Shown here in pieces: positions 46,026 through 59,103 of a stretch of 64,000 nucleotides of DNA. This DNA comes from Ustilaginoidea virens (taxonomy: Eukaryota; Ascomycota; Sordariomycetes; Hypocreales; Clavicipitaceae): positions 2,418,001-2,482,000 of the forward strand of contig NC_057319.1 of assembly GCF_000687475.1 (NCBI RefSeq), written 5' to 3'. The notes beneath the pieces are model-generated. The model was not told the DNA's origin. It worked only from the letters and a program-made list of their open reading frames with translations, and made no database searches. Both the position numbers and the translations under genes were made by a program. Position 1 is the first letter of the stretch, and the number at the start of each line of letters is the position of its first letter.

Positions 46026-47510
46026 TCATCTGTAGCTCTCCACAGCCATCTCATATACCGGTCCGCTCTGATGGCTCATCACGGGTTGGCTGTCAATCTC
46101 GTGTGCGTTGTCGCTGTGCCATTTGGCAGCCGCTGGGTTGTCACTGGCCATCTCGGCAGCCTCCGAGTTGTGCCATTTCGCGCCTGCCCCCTCGCTGCCC
46201 AGTTCCGCCGTGTCGGGCCTACCCGTTGTCGACAGCGCGGTGACGGCGTCAGGTGTAGGGTGTCGTGGCAACGGGTCGCCGGCAGACAGCGCGCTGATTC
46301 TGGAGTTGGTGGTTGCGTTTCGCGTGGGAGGGTATGCTGCGCCGTAGGGGTCTGGCTTGGCGTACCCGGCGCGGCCGTCTCCCATGGCTGTTCCGCGATA
46401 GCCCTCGAGATGGACGTTGGGGAGCATCGGATTGCGGTTAGGAACAGAGCCGGGAGCAGAGGCCAGTCCCTGGGACATGGGACGAGAGTGGCGAGAACCT
46501 GCAGTACCAGCACCGACAGGAACCTCCGAAGAAGGACCCAGCAAATCATCAGGGTCGGGCTTGGGACCGCGACGACGTCTCATGCAAAGGTAGACGATTC
46601 CGGCCACGATGGCGAGACCGACGACGGAAACCCCGACTCCGATGCCAGCCTGGGCTCCGGTTGACAGTCCGCCATCGCCGCCGCTGCCGCTGCCGCTGCT
46701 GCCGCCGCCGCCGCCACTGTTGTTTCCAGAGCCGGCAGTGTTGGCTGGGGCAGCCGTGGAGGTTTCAACGGCTCCGGTAGAGACCATGGTCAATTTCAGG
46801 ATGATGGTGCTCGTGACAGTCAGCGTCGTTTTGGCATTGACCTGCACCGTCGTGGTGATGTACGACGTGGTACGCTGAAGGGTGCTCGTGGTCGACCTGA
46901 TGACTTTGGTCACAGTCGCCACGGCTGTGCTTACACCTCCGTCGAGACCCAAGGTTACAGTGACGTAATTCGTAACGACTGCACGCTTATCAACCTGACG
47001 GACTCTGTCAGGGTCAAGATGGGCCTGAAATTCTGCGACTCCCCGGACGGGCGTGGGCTCGGCAGGGACGTGCGCGGGACCGAGGGCGAAGAATACTTCC
47101 TCCTCAATGACGGCACGCTTAGCGTTGATGACCTGGGTAGAGGTGACGTAAATCACCTTGGTAGCCGTATCCTGGCCACTTCGGGTAACTGTCGTCGTGG
47201 CAATGTCCGTAGTCGTTACCGTGACGGTGATGATGGTGCTGACGGTTACCGTGGTGAAGGAAGTTACGGTACTGCCCTCGCCTTGCTTGGTGACGGTGGC
47301 GGTTAGGAAGACGGTGTTGTCAGGGGTGTTGTCAGGTTCGGAAACGCTAGCGGGGGTGGTATTGGCTGCGCTGCTGGGGGCCGGGGATAGACTTGGTGAA
47401 GTTGCGAGAGCTATTGTGGTTGAGGCAATCAAAGTCTGGCGGACTTGCAGTCGATTCGCCTGGGCGCCGAGGACGAGGCCAAGGGCCATTCGTCCCCAGG
47501 AGAGACGCAT
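46026..47510 (-). CDS. Ser/Thr-rich single-pass membrane protein (Mid2-like)
   Basis: Single-exon protein of 494 residues, similar in layout to fungal cell-surface sensors but without a WSC domain. An N-terminal hydrophobic stretch (MALGLVLGAQA) after MRLSWGR serves as a likely signal. The extracellular part is dominated by Thr/Val/Ser repeats (for example TVTVSTIITVTVTTTDIATT), a setting for dense O-mannosylation. Two dibasic sites (NAKR before AVIEEEVFF and VDKR before AVVTNY) could be cut by Kex2. A Gly/Ser linker precedes the membrane helix, roughly VGVSVVGLAIVAGIVYLCM, which is followed by MRRRRGPKPDPDDLL, fixing the tail in the cytoplasm. The tail (about 165 residues) has tyrosines and repeated KWH-type motifs (AKWHNSEAAEM, AKWHSDNAHEI). 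A longer frame upstream was rejected. A cell-wall sensing role is inference. Confidence 0.72.
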   Translation of the reverse strand: MRLSWGRMALGLVLGAQANRLQVRQTLIASTTIALATSPSLSPAPSSAANTTPASVSEPDNTPDNTVFLTATVTKQGEGSTVTSFTTVTVSTIITVTVTTTDIATTTVTRSGQDTATKVIYVTSTQVINAKRAVIEEEVFFALGPAHVPAEPTPVRGVAEFQAHLDPDRVRQVDKRAVVTNYVTVTLGLDGGVSTAVATVTKVIRSTTSTLQRTTSYITTTVQVNAKTTLTVTSTIILKLTMVSTGAVETSTAAPANTAGSGNNSGGGGGSSGSGSGGDGGLSTGAQAGIGVGVSVVGLAIVAGIVYLCMRRRRGPKPDPDDLLGPSSEVPVGAGTAGSRHSRPMSQGLASAPGSVPNRNPMLPNVHLEGYRGTAMGDGRAGYAKPDPYGAAYPPTRNATTNSRISALSAGDPLPRHPTPDAVTALSTTGRPDTAELGSEGAGAKWHNSEAAEMASDNPAAAKWHSDNAHEIDSQPVMSHQSGPVYEMAVESYR

Positions 47511-50087
47511 GGCGAAGTCCCAACGTTGGCAGGCGAGCTTTACTCTAGCCGCCTGCGATGACCGAGGTGCGTCCTGCGATGATGGGCGATTCTTACACGG
47601 TGAATGCAGTCCGAAGCATCGATGCCGATTGCGGCGGGTTTGTTTGTTCACTGGATGTAGATGGATGGATGGATGCCCCGTCCGGACAAAGCCAGTCGTC
47701 TCAGCCAATGAAAGGAGAGCAGGAGTCGACGCGTCTCGAGAGGGTGATTGCCGTGCGCCGTGAGCCGTGCGCAAAACTGTCCGCGAGGCTCGAGTCGAAG
47801 AAAGGTGCGAGGCTGTGTCACGTCGTCGGGGCAGCCCAGTTAAGGAGGGCAAAAGTTCATTCGGATTGCTTGCATGTGCGGGTTGCGGATGAAGGTGGGT
47901 TGGCAGTCTGGAAAAGAGGCGCGGGGCCGCTCCGATTCGGAAAAACACAATCCGATTTGAGATGGAGGGGGAAAAATGGAAAGAGAACGAGGAGAGAGGA
48001 GGGATAGAATGAAATGTAGTAAGAAGAAAAAAAAAAAAAAGATAAGCAAATCCCCGGCTGTAGGATAGGAAACGCGAGGAGCAAGCCAAGATGGTTGGAT
48101 TGATCAACAGGAAAACGATTGTAGGCAGTAAAAGCAGGCTGCAAGGCCAATCAATGTATGCAAGAAGTCAGTCGTCCGTCAGTATGTACTAAGGAAGAGG
48201 GAGGGGAGGGAAAAGAGCTGGGTGGCAAGTTTTTTTTCAGAGCACAGAGCAGGTACCTAAGGTATCTAAGGTACATAGTCGTCCGCACCGACTACCGCGA
48301 GATGCTCCGTACGGTTCTGGTACTCCGTACTATAGGGAAAGAAAGAGAAAGAAAAGAGGAAGTAGTGAAGTGATGACGAAGCCCAACTAGACGTGACTGC
48401 TGGAACGAACCACACGACCACCTTGGCACCTTGGCCGGGGTCAGTCATCAATGGTCTGGAATGCGACCCGCTGTTAGCGCGGCTGTCCAGGTGTCTGGAG
48501 TCCGTCCTGGACCGCTTATTGGTGCAGACGCCCACTGCCCAGCCCCGCCAGCGGGGGTTGAGTTGCGGCAGGAGCTTGTGTTACTACTTGCAGTGGACTG
48601 ACAAATACACCACCACCACCACCACCCACTTGGCAGGGTCCTGGTGGATGGTGCATGTCAACTGTTTCCCCTTGAGGAAAAGCCCGGTGAGCCAAGCCAA
48701 GCCAAAGCCCGTCAACCGTAAGCACCGCCGTGTCTCCACTCGTCCGGGCTGCATTTGACACGGGCCCCACAAAAAAGAAAAAAAGAAAGAAAGAAAAAAA
48801 CACACACAAACACACACAAACACACACAAGAGAAAATAACACACAAGTCTTCTTGTTTCTTGTTCAACAAAATGAAGAGAGCCAGCAGGACCTTGGCATC
48901 ATCGGCTTCGGGAATTCTCACTCATGCTTGGTACCGTAGCATTTGCCTCCCGGCTCCCGGCTCCCGGCTCCGGCTCCCCAGGACTCCCAAACCGGCGAAA
49001 CGGAAACGTACATAACATGCACCACGCGCCTTGCCAAACTCCGGCCGCTGGAAAAGGGCAGCTCTCGCACTGTACGGAGGACTCCGTACAACCTCGGATA
49101 CTATGTACCATCTATCTACGTAGCATCCATCTACCAGCCTGCTTGCTTCTCGTCGTGCGCCGGCCGTTGGGGCACGCTGGCGTCACCTACCTACCTAACT
49201 AGACTAGGTCCGCTAACCTGACTGTGGGAAATACGAGGTTCGTGCACAATGGTCGGTTCGTGCCAGTTGCCGGTGCGCGCCGCTGGTTGATTTTTGTTTG
49301 CTTTTTTTTTTTTTTTTTCCCCCCAGCAAGAGAAGAAGACCAAGTGGAAGCCCGATATGCGGGGATCCACTCATTTGCTTTGCCTCGGCGGGAGCAGCTA
49401 ATAATTGCCCGTTCGTTGGAGGTCAGAGGTGTCACTCACGGGACCACTTGCCTCGTATTGAACCTCTATCAATTGATCCAAGAACCTAGGAAGGAGGGAG
49501 GGAAGCACGGGAAGGAAGCTGCCCTCTTGCACATTCCACCAGTTCAAGCGCCATCTCGGGGGACTTCAATACATCAATGCCCCGCAACACGTATCCAACC
49601 AGTTGATGCGATTTCCAAAACAAAGTCAAAACAAAGACAACCATAAAAAAATAAACAATAAAAAAAAAAAAAGACAATCGCAAAATAAGCGTGCAACATG
49701 CCACGGCCGCGCCTGTCTACAGCCTCACTAAAGCGCCGCGGCTTCCCCTTCAACCAAGGCCGACTCCCCAAAGGGCGTAGCTTGTGAGTAAACACACCAG
49801 ACCTCCTGTTGTTCCTGCCTCTAAAGCTCCACCTGACGAGCCCCTCAACGACACCAACGCCATGCAAATACAAACAGCAGCGCCCAGGGATTCGCGCAAG
49901 TACCTTGCATCACCGCGAAAAGAAGGGCGGAAACCCAAACCTCGCAGGCTCAACGAGCGGCACAAGCTCAAAGGCAGTCATCTCGAGTCATTTCTACAAA
50001 AAAAGGGGCTCGGCCGATGGGGAGAAACCATCCTCTGCCTGCTGGGTACCACAAACACAACCCGTCGTATTTCTTCCCTTGCCGCGT
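47511..50087. other. Gene-poor intergenic region (2.6 kb)
   Basis: It lies between two minus-strand genes and probably holds the promoter of the membrane-protein gene and the 3' end of the oxidase gene. It has an AGGTACCTA cluster (48,251-48,276), TACGGAGTA motif pairs (48,307-48,330; 49,072-49,090) and several A/T runs. No coding family is recognised. Confidence 0.5.
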
Positions 50088-51968
50088 CTAAAAGTTTTCC
50101 TTTCCCCAGACGAATGAAAAGCTGCGCGCGGCGCGTAAGCCAAGCTGTCGAGACATAGGATAACGGAGGAGCCCAGGCTGTGCCCGCAAACTTACCCCGG
50201 TTCTGTGTACTTGTTGCAGTGCCCATGCAGCGCACTCCCCAGGCCTTTCGGGCCGCAGAAGAAAACACCGGCCTCGCCAGGGCTGTGTAGCTTTCTGATG
50301 CCGCGGAAAATCATGTCCCACTTGGGTCTCCCAAAGTTTGTCGGACTTCTCAACCCAGTGATGGCGTCCGTGTCTGCGTTGGCGTCGTTGATCATGATGT
50401 TGGTGGCGTCGTCCACCCGGATCTTGGCCGTCAAGTAGGTGTGGATCTCGATGCGGTTCTCAATGTCTTGCGCTTCCACAGCCAGCAGCAAGGAGCGGAA
50501 CCACTCGAAGGATCCAAAGTCGCGGCATATCCAGAAGAAGTAGACCTTGGACAGGCGAGTCTTCTTCTGCGGATAGCTCATTCGGTACCATATCGACTTG
50601 AGGATGGATGCGAAAGGGGTCACGCCAATGCCCGCGCCAACCAAGATGGATACCTCGTACTTGAAAACATCTTCCGATGCCGATCCAAAGGGACCGTCGA
50701 CATAGATTCGTGGCAGGACTCGCTGGAGCGCCGGGCTGGCTCCGTTTCTGTCTCCGTCGACCCCGACAAGCCTGCTGCCGTCGTCCGGGCCGCCCCATTC
50801 GCAGCCGAGGGCTTGGGATACGGCCATGGTGAAGTCGCCCTGGCATCGCATGTGGATGGAGAGGTAATCCTCCTCGGGGGCGCTCGTGAGTGTGAACGGG
50901 TGGTACTGCCAAAGCGAGATGGCTGGGCAGCAGAGGAAAATATACTGGCCGGCCCGAGTCTTTGTATTCTCCTTCTTGATCTGGATCTCGCACACTTTGC
51001 TTGGGTGTTGTATCACCTTGGAAATGTACGTCCTGTGCCGACCGCGCACTTCTCGAGCTACACGCTCAGCCAGGTACACGAAGCCTCCGTACATCCAGTA
51101 CTGCCAGAACACGCCAACGGCCGAGGATCCGAGGCTGGCGCAGAAGGGTGCAATGTCCGGCTGGATCATGCAAAAGGCTCCGTGCAAGGACCAGAAGAAG
51201 AAGAAGACGATGAACATGTGGTGGGTGTACCAGAAACGCTCATAGTTGGCTCGGCGAGGCTTGTCGACCGACGTCATGACCATGGCCATGAGCGCAATGA
51301 GCATCGCGTAGCCCGTCCAGCCGGGACCGGATGCGAAGTTGGCAAGGAGCCAGCCGTAAAACCCCAGCTTGTTCTTGGCCGCAACTTGGGCAAAGTTGTT
51401 CCAGTGCGCCATGGCGTGCACCCACGAGAAGAAGACCATGGACCAGGCCGTCATGGTGTGCAAGGACATATTCTTGTCGAACGGAATGATTCCGTTGAGG
51501 GGCGTTTGTCGCATGAGCGAAATCAACGTCCGACAAACCGGAAACAAGATGATGCTCACATCGACGTGCAGTACCAGTGCGGACGCTCGAGCTACCGTGT
51601 ACGTGAAGCCGAATGTGTCTCTGGCGCCTTGCAAGCTGTCCTTGAGGGCATAGTTGACGCAGGCAAAGGAAAAGATGAGAGCATGGGCAACAACGAAGAC
51701 GAGGACGAATCTGGTGGCACCAACAGGTCAGCAACTTTGCTCTTGGGCCAGAACTGCCATCTTTCACTTCTTTTGTTCCCCCCCCTTCCCAATGGTCAAC
51801 TTACACTCGTTTATAACCTTCGTTAGTCATCCATCGATCCAGCTTTTCTCTCGCTGACAGCTCCGGCTGAGGTTCCAGGGTCATTTCTCCCGAGAGGAGC
51901 ATGCGTGTAAGCGGGGTGCATCTTGACCGTTCCGAGGGCTCGTCGGAGCTCCCAAAGTAAGAAGCCAT
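50088..51968 (-). CDS. noxB: NADPH oxidase B (fungal NoxB/Nox2)
   Basis: Membrane flavocytochrome that passes electrons from NADPH through FAD and two hemes to oxygen, making superoxide. In other fungi NoxB works with NoxR and a Pls1 tetraspanin in spore germination and penetration structures. Three exons (51,968-51,805; 51,710-50,196; 50,121-50,088) give 570 residues. The N-terminal extension of about 40 residues before REKLDRWMTNEGYKR, and the ending FSFVWGKENF, which needs the tiny last exon, distinguish NoxB from NoxA. Heme-region motifs are SLHTMTAWSMVFFSWVHAMA and RFWYTHHMFIVFFFFWSLHG. FAD-site YHPFTLTSAPEEDYLSIHMR, YVDGPFGSASEDVFKYE, NADPH-site VGAGIGVTPFASILKSIW and VYFFWICRDFGSFEWFRSLL are all intact. 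Five or six membrane helices are expected. The first intron acceptor follows GTGCCACCAG. Confidence 0.95.
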
Positions 51969-52863
51969 TGTTCGTCGGCTCGACACCACTATACTTGGTC
52001 TCGTCTTGTCCGTCTGTCTGCTGTAGATGTTCTGCTCCCTCGGGAAGAGGCGCCGCAACACTGAAGCGTGGCTTGGACAAAGTCTAGCCTCGGCTCCAGC
52101 AGGCTCAACATAGATGCCAACTCGTAAACGTCACCGTCTGAGCTCGACTTTGATCTCGCCTTCAGAACCTGCTGAAACGGAAGAGGACGCGCGGTTGAGA
52201 GGGAGCCAGGATGATGGTAAATAATAATGTAACAACAATAACAGTGATAATAAAGCTATCAGTCAAATTATGAGCCGTCGAATGAAAGAGATGCTCAGCC
52301 CGCCATTGCTGGTTTACAACATGGCGATATGGCGAGTGCTTGACAGGCTGGGAAACAGAACCCGCGATTGGGAACGAACGAGGTTGACATGGACTGGGAA
52401 AGAAAGACGGGAAACGACGGTAAAGGAGAAGAGACGGGTGATGATGGCCGAAGAACAGAGGGGGGCTCGCGCGCCAGGGCTGGCAGCCAAGGTCAAACGT
52501 GAAACTCGAAGGGCTGGGGTTATCGAAGCCGCCGTCAGCCGGATACTCGGTGCGAAGAGACATGTGAAATCAAGGCCGCCGCTTCGCAGACAACATAGCA
52601 AGGAGGCCGCGGGCTTTTCAAACGCCAAGTTCCGTCCCCTGGCTGGGACGCTGAGGAGTGGGCATACGCCAGCCCTGGCGTGTGTGCGGGATAGTTGCGG
52701 GAGTAGTGAGCGGAGTACAAGATCCATCACCATCATCAATACCTGCTTGCAGGTTGCATTGAGGTTTGCAGTTCGTGCTGTCAGGGAACGACCGTGAAGG
52801 GATCCGCCCACTGGTTGCCTGCAGCTTGGCTTGCAACCTGCGACAAACTAGCCGCCAGCCCCC

Positions 52864-52915
52864 ACCTGCCACCGGCTGCCACCGGCTGCCACCGGCTGCC
52901 ACCAGCTGCCACCAA
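52864..52915. repeat. 10-bp tandem repeat (CTGCCACCGG)
   Basis: Five copies, the last with one change, about 0.9 kb upstream of the noxB start codon. Confidence 0.85.
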
Positions 52916-53179
52916 ACCGCCACTAGCCTGCAAGGTGCGGGGTTGGCCGTCCAATTGAACTCGACATGAACGATACAACACCAAAAGAAGCCCCAGGAGC
53001 GACGGCAATCTCGACATCTCGGACGTCTCGAAATCTCCAGCCATCGTTTCACAAGCCGCGCCGCCCCACGTTCCCTGCTATGTACGGACCACCCCGTACC
53101 ACCCCCGTACGCGGCACGCCCGCACGGCATCTCTCCAGGGCTGCTCGCATTTGCTTCTGCCAGGGACATCTGGTGCCAT

Positions 53180-53220
53180 GTACATACATACATACATACA
53201 TACATACATACATACATACA
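53180..53220. repeat. (TACA)n microsatellite
   Basis: About ten perfect tetranucleotide units. Confidence 0.92.
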
Positions 53221-54470
53221 GTACCACCCGTCGCGCAGCCTGCAAACGCCGCCCTGCGGCACCGACCCGCCGGGGTCGCAGACGTCCACCACAAACCCTC
53301 TTCGCCATCTACCCACAAGCCCGATGCCGTTGACGACCCGGGCCAAAACCTTCCCAGCTCTTAATCCTCAGCACGCCCATTAAACCTGCTCTGTGCCCAA
53401 CCCTTACCGACGCACGCACGCACGCACCACACGTTCGATCCTTCCGGACGAGATGGTTGGATAAGACACCAAAAAGCTCGGACGACCATAGCTCGTCGAT
53501 GCATGCGACACGCCGCCGCCACTGACGAGGAAGAGAACACTCGCGACGGACGAGGCTCGACGGCGCCAGGTACTCGGGACATACCGACATAGACATACCG
53601 TCAAGGCGCTTTCGTTCGGGGCTGATGGGCGCGCGTGCTGCGTCTAGGTTCCAAAGCCGAGCATTTCAGCTTGCATTGGACGACGTCGTCACACTGCATC
53701 TGGAAGATGCCTGGCCCTCTCCGAGACTACTGCCTCGGCTCCGCTGTGGACAGTCAGTGGGATGACAAAGCGCTGTTCGGCTTGGCCTGTTGTGAAGACG
53801 CCTGCGCAGACTGCTTCATCTTCCTCCCGGCTGTCTTGTTCCTAGCTTGCCATGAAAGCAAAAGTTATCAGCCAGGCTCGGTGATGCTCATGTTGACACC
53901 CCAACTCATTACTGACCTCGTGACTTCAAGTGTCGACTAGATCCTGACAACCACCCCCGACTCTCCAAAATCAGCAAACCAATCAAGACCACCAAAAGTC
54001 ATGCATGACAGGAAAAACCGGGCTTCGAAAATTCACCTTGACACGGCTATGCAAGACCAGAGAGCGTTTTGCGATACGTTTACTCAACAAAATACCATTT
54101 GCACGTCATTGATGCGAAGCAAAAGGGGGGAAAACAAACCCGTAGCCACATGATTTCCCTTTAATAGCTGAATGTGTTCTGTCTAATCTGTCTTGCAACC
54201 TTTGGGACAAACCAAGAGAAAAAAAGCACTTCCATCCTCGGCCTTGTTGTAGTATGCATCAGGTTCCAAAGATGTGAGGGTCCGCAGTTCATGGCGAATG
54301 ACTTGCATCCGCATCCTGGCCGCTCATGAAGCGAAAGAGAAGGCCAACATGTGGGAAAGATATGCCTCACACCGGTCATCGTGCAAAAGAAAGGGAAAAA
54401 AAAAAACGTCCCTCTTGCTCCTCCAACTGTATCGTCGCAGCGTAATCGTTTCATATTCCTCGTAGTTGAA

Positions 54471-55565
<1,095 letters not shown>

Positions 55566-57190
55566 GTCGGATGGTTTGTGATGTGTGTTTCGCGAGAATA
55601 TAGATGGTTGTGCTGCGGGTCTTGGTTAGCGGACAGAAGCGGGCTCTCTCTCTCTCTCTCTCTTTTTTTTTTTTTTTTTCCCCCTCTGTCTCTTTTTTTT
55701 GAAGTCGTCGAAAGGGCGGGGAGGGGGCAAAGAAGGCGCCGGACGAGCGGTCGCAGAAGACGAGAATGGCCAGAAAAGACGCACTTCAGAGAACAAACGG
55801 TGCTTGGAGGGGTTTAATGGACCAAGGCGAGAGAGAGAGTATGTTTGGCCGGGGAGGAAGTGGGAGGACGGTGAGCTGTTTGACGATTTCTTGAAAGTAG
55901 TAAGATGACGAGGGTCCTCCTGCACGATGATCAAGGAAACACCAAAAAGGTCGCAAAGGTTTGTCCCGCGTGAGCAGAACAGAAAGACTTGGCAGTTTGG
56001 AGGAAAAGGGTCGGTCGGGTATGAAGAGTGAAGAGCCGGAAAGTGTATGGAAGGGAAGGAAAAACCACGGCGGCGGTCAGCGCCAGCGGGCTAGAAGAGG
56101 CACGTACTGGTTGGTTGGGGGGGAGGCTGTGGGGGGGGGGGGAGGGGGGGCTGTGGCGAGCACGGGGCGCGGGCCCAGAGGGGTTGAAGAGGACTTCAAT
56201 GTTGCAAGGCAGAGCCGACAGACAGACGCAGCAGGGCAACCTGGCCTGAGAGCGGCGGCGGCGGCGGCGGCGGCGGATAAGACGGGCTGGGCTGGGCTGG
56301 GCTGGGCTTGGCTGGGCTGGGCAGGGTTGGGAAATCAGGACCATCCATCCAGCCTTGGGCTGGGCACCTGCCTGGCTACTCCGTTACTCCGATACCAGCT
56401 AGTAGCAAATTCTAACAACCTGGCCGGGGCACAAGTCGCCAGATGAGACTGGTCTGGTCTTGGTCTGTCTTTGAAGCCAAACTTGGGTGCGTCTGGCCTG
56501 GCCAACCACAGCCCGGGCTTTCAGGTGGACCGCGGGGAGCATGGCCTTTGAGCCAACTCACCTCGAGAAGCCAAGTACCAGCCAGTACTTGTACATGTCG
56601 TGTTGGCCCAGGAGCTCCTCGACAGAGTCCACCCACCTGGCAGCACGAGTCAAAACAGACTAGAACGACGAGATGCGCCAACAGCAGCCTTTTTCGGCCG
56701 AGGTATTGACACATTTTCCCTCCAGGGAGCTGTCTCTGCCTCTGAATTACCCTCTTCCCGAACGGAAAACGATGTTGACAGCTGTTTGTCCATCTTTGCA
56801 CTCCGTACATTATTGCCGTCGTCTACCTAGGTACCTACCTACCTAGGCAGGTACTAAATTCGAGTGATACGTGGGGTCAATCCACTGACTACCTCCTACC
56901 TACCTACTCCGTGGGTACGCCGCAAACCCAGAGGGACTCCCCAAGGCGTTGATCCTTATTGGCCTTGTACGGCGGGTCCACGCAGAGACATCGCCAAGTT
57001 GCGCAAGGTACCATGGACCTGTACGACGGGACTAGCAGTTCCGAGTACAGGCAAGTAGTACGGCAAGCCATTCATTTCATCTGGCAGAAACACACGCCAA
57101 GGCGCAAACATTCCTCCACAGAGATATCAAAGGTCAAAAAAGGTCACCCTCGGCGAAGCTTTCTCCCCTCGTCCCTCGGCGTGCCATGTG
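55566..57190. other. Intergenic region
   Basis: The promoter of the E2 gene and the 3' side of the dehydrogenase gene. It contains a CT run followed by a T run (about 55,645-55,679), a (CGG)n run near 56,253-56,275, a GGCTG repeat near 56,284-56,322 and an AGGTACCTA cluster (56,823-56,854). No recognisable gene. Confidence 0.5.
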
Positions 57191-58678
57191 CTAACAAAAG
57201 GCTTGAACACCGGTAATAGCTCGCCCCAAGATCAAGCCTAGGATAATCGCGTCAGCGTCAGTAAAGTCAGTCATTCGGTGAGACCCAGGCAAGGCACGGC
57301 AACGTACTGTGGATATCGCTTTGTCCCTCGTAAGTCTGTGTCACGTAGAGGTTGGCCACGTGACGGCCAATGTGGTACTCGTCGCTGACGGCGTTTCCTC
57401 CAAATATCTCCTGCAGCACTCTGGAGTTGCGCAGGGCAGCGTCGCAGTTCTGTCTCTTGACCATGCTGATCATCTCGGGCGTGGCCTTGCCCTCGTCCTT
57501 GAGACGACCGACTTGGATGGAGGCCAGGAGGCCGTAGGCGCAGTCCGTGGCGGCATCGGCCAGCTTCTTCTGGACGAGTTGGTACCTGGCCAGCGGGTTG
57601 CCCTTGAACTGCTTGCGCTCCAGGGCGTAGGATCGGGCTCGGGCGATGCAGTCCTCCAAGGCGCCCATGACACCCATGGAGATGCCGTACCTAGCGCTGT
57701 TGAGGCAGCTGAAGGGACCCTTCAGACCCTCGACGCTCGGAAACATGTTGGCTTCGGGCACGGGGCACTCGTCCAGCTGAATCATGCCGGTGATGGAAGC
57801 CCGGAGACCGTTCTTGTCCTTGATGGCTGGCGTGGACAGTGTCCCAGGCGGGCAGTCCTTTCTCTCAACCAGGAAGCCCCGAATCTTGCCAGTCTCCTGC
57901 AGCCTGGCCCACACCAGCAACACGTCGGCAATGGGACTGTTGGTGATCCATGTCTTGGCTCCGCTTAGAGAATAGTAGCCCTTTTTGGTAGGGTGAGGTT
58001 TGGCGACGCTTTCCATGCTGCCGGGGTCGCTGCCGTGGTTGGGCTCCGTCAGCCCAAAGGCGCCCAGAAGCTTCCCCTTGGCCATCTCTGGCAAAAACCT
58101 CTCTTTTTGCTCCTTGGTGCCGAACTCGTAGATACCACCCATGACCAGGGACGATTGCACAGACATGCCAGATCGGTAGCCGCTGTCGACGCGTTCAACG
58201 GCCCGCGTGATCAGGCCGCCCGCGACGGACGACACGCCAGCGCAGCCGTAGCCATCGATATTGGCGCCAAGCAAGCCAAGCTCCCCCATCTCCTGCAGGA
58301 TTTTAGGGTCGTAGTTCTCATCCCGGTAAGCTTCTGCAAAGCTTGGCATCAGCGCAACGATTCTTCCTTGCTCAAACGGCGGGAGGAGGGCAGAGGGTTT
58401 GGCCAAGTCTGCGAGTCTCTATCATGGCATACTCGGGCACGAGCCAAAGCCCACGTTCTGTACGTACGCAAAACTCTAGGCATCATTCGTTCCTGGCAGT
58501 ATCTTTCGGCAGTCTCTGCAATAGCCAGCTCTTCCTCGGTCAGAAGGGTCTTGGACGCAAGTGGATCCTGCCAGTCGAAGGCAGAATTAGGCGCCGAGGC
58601 ATACCTTCGAATAGCCGTTGGTCGCCGCAACGATGAGGCACCGCATCGTGCAACTGATCGCAAACTATGACGAAACAT
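57191..58678 (-). CDS. Glutaryl-CoA dehydrogenase, mitochondrial
   Basis: Acyl-CoA dehydrogenase family flavoenzyme; the glutaryl-CoA branch oxidises and decarboxylates glutaryl-CoA to crotonyl-CoA in lysine and tryptophan breakdown. Exons 58,678-58,468, 58,333-57,308 and 57,237-57,191 give 427 residues. The N-terminus MFRHSLRSVARCGASSLRRP is a typical mitochondrial presequence, and the mature part opens with FDWQDPLASKTLLTEEE. Family motifs are ELGLLGANIDGYGCAGVSS, AFGLTEPNHGSDPGSM (FAD and substrate site), GAKTWITNSPIADVLLVWA, NSARYGISMGVMGALEDC and the base region VTQTYEGQSDIHSLILGRAI. The family consensus has T-H where this protein has Q-S just after the catalytic Glu. The last exon, reached by a GTACGT...CTAG intron, supplies the expected C-terminus LILGRAITGVQAFC. 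Confidence 0.93.
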
Positions 58679-59039
58679 GCTGGTGAGGAGACATGCAGGG
58701 AGCAAAGGAGGAGATTGGAAAAGCAATGCACGGTTATCTACCGAGTCCGTCGAGTAGTAGTAGTAGTAGTAGTTGTTGTTGTTGTTGTTGTTGTTGTAGT
58801 AGTTGTTGTTTTTGTTGCTGCAGGAGATAAAAGGGGAAGAGGTGTGGACGTGGGCATCGGGAATGTTGGCGGCACGACCAAGTTTACCTCGTCAGGTGCA
58901 TGTGCCGTACGACGTGTGCCGTGGCTGGCCATCAACCCCGTCTCCGGCGCCCGTTACCCCCCAGGAACGCTGCAGCTCACCCGCCCAAACCGCCGACGGA
59001 ACCCGCGGAGGATCCACACTCCAGGCTTATAGTACTATG

Positions 59040-59103
59040 TACCTACTGTAACAGGTACCTACCCGCCTACCTAGGTACCTAGGTACCTACCTAGGCAGGT
59101 ACC
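59040..59103. repeat. AGGTACCTA palindrome cluster
   Basis: Overlapping GGTACCTA and TACCTAGGTA palindromes fill most of about 64 bases. Confidence 0.85.

Larger units (their letters stand above)
51969..54470. other. Upstream region of noxB (2.5 kb)
   Basis: It contains the likely noxB promoter and leader and the 3' end of the ubiquitin-conjugating gene. Tandem arrays lie at 52,864-52,915 (10 bp) and 53,180-53,220 (4 bp). Open frames here, including one of 101 codons at 53,635-53,940, match nothing I know. Confidence 0.5.

Noticed and set aside
46026..48107. 693-codon version of the Ser/Thr-rich membrane protein
   Set aside because: The added N-terminal part crosses T-rich DNA and is unlike a protein; the ATG at 47,510 opens directly into a plausible signal sequence.
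53635..53940. 101-codon Cys-containing frame upstream of noxB
   Set aside because: No signal peptide, no known family and no supporting context; it may be part of a leader or noncoding.
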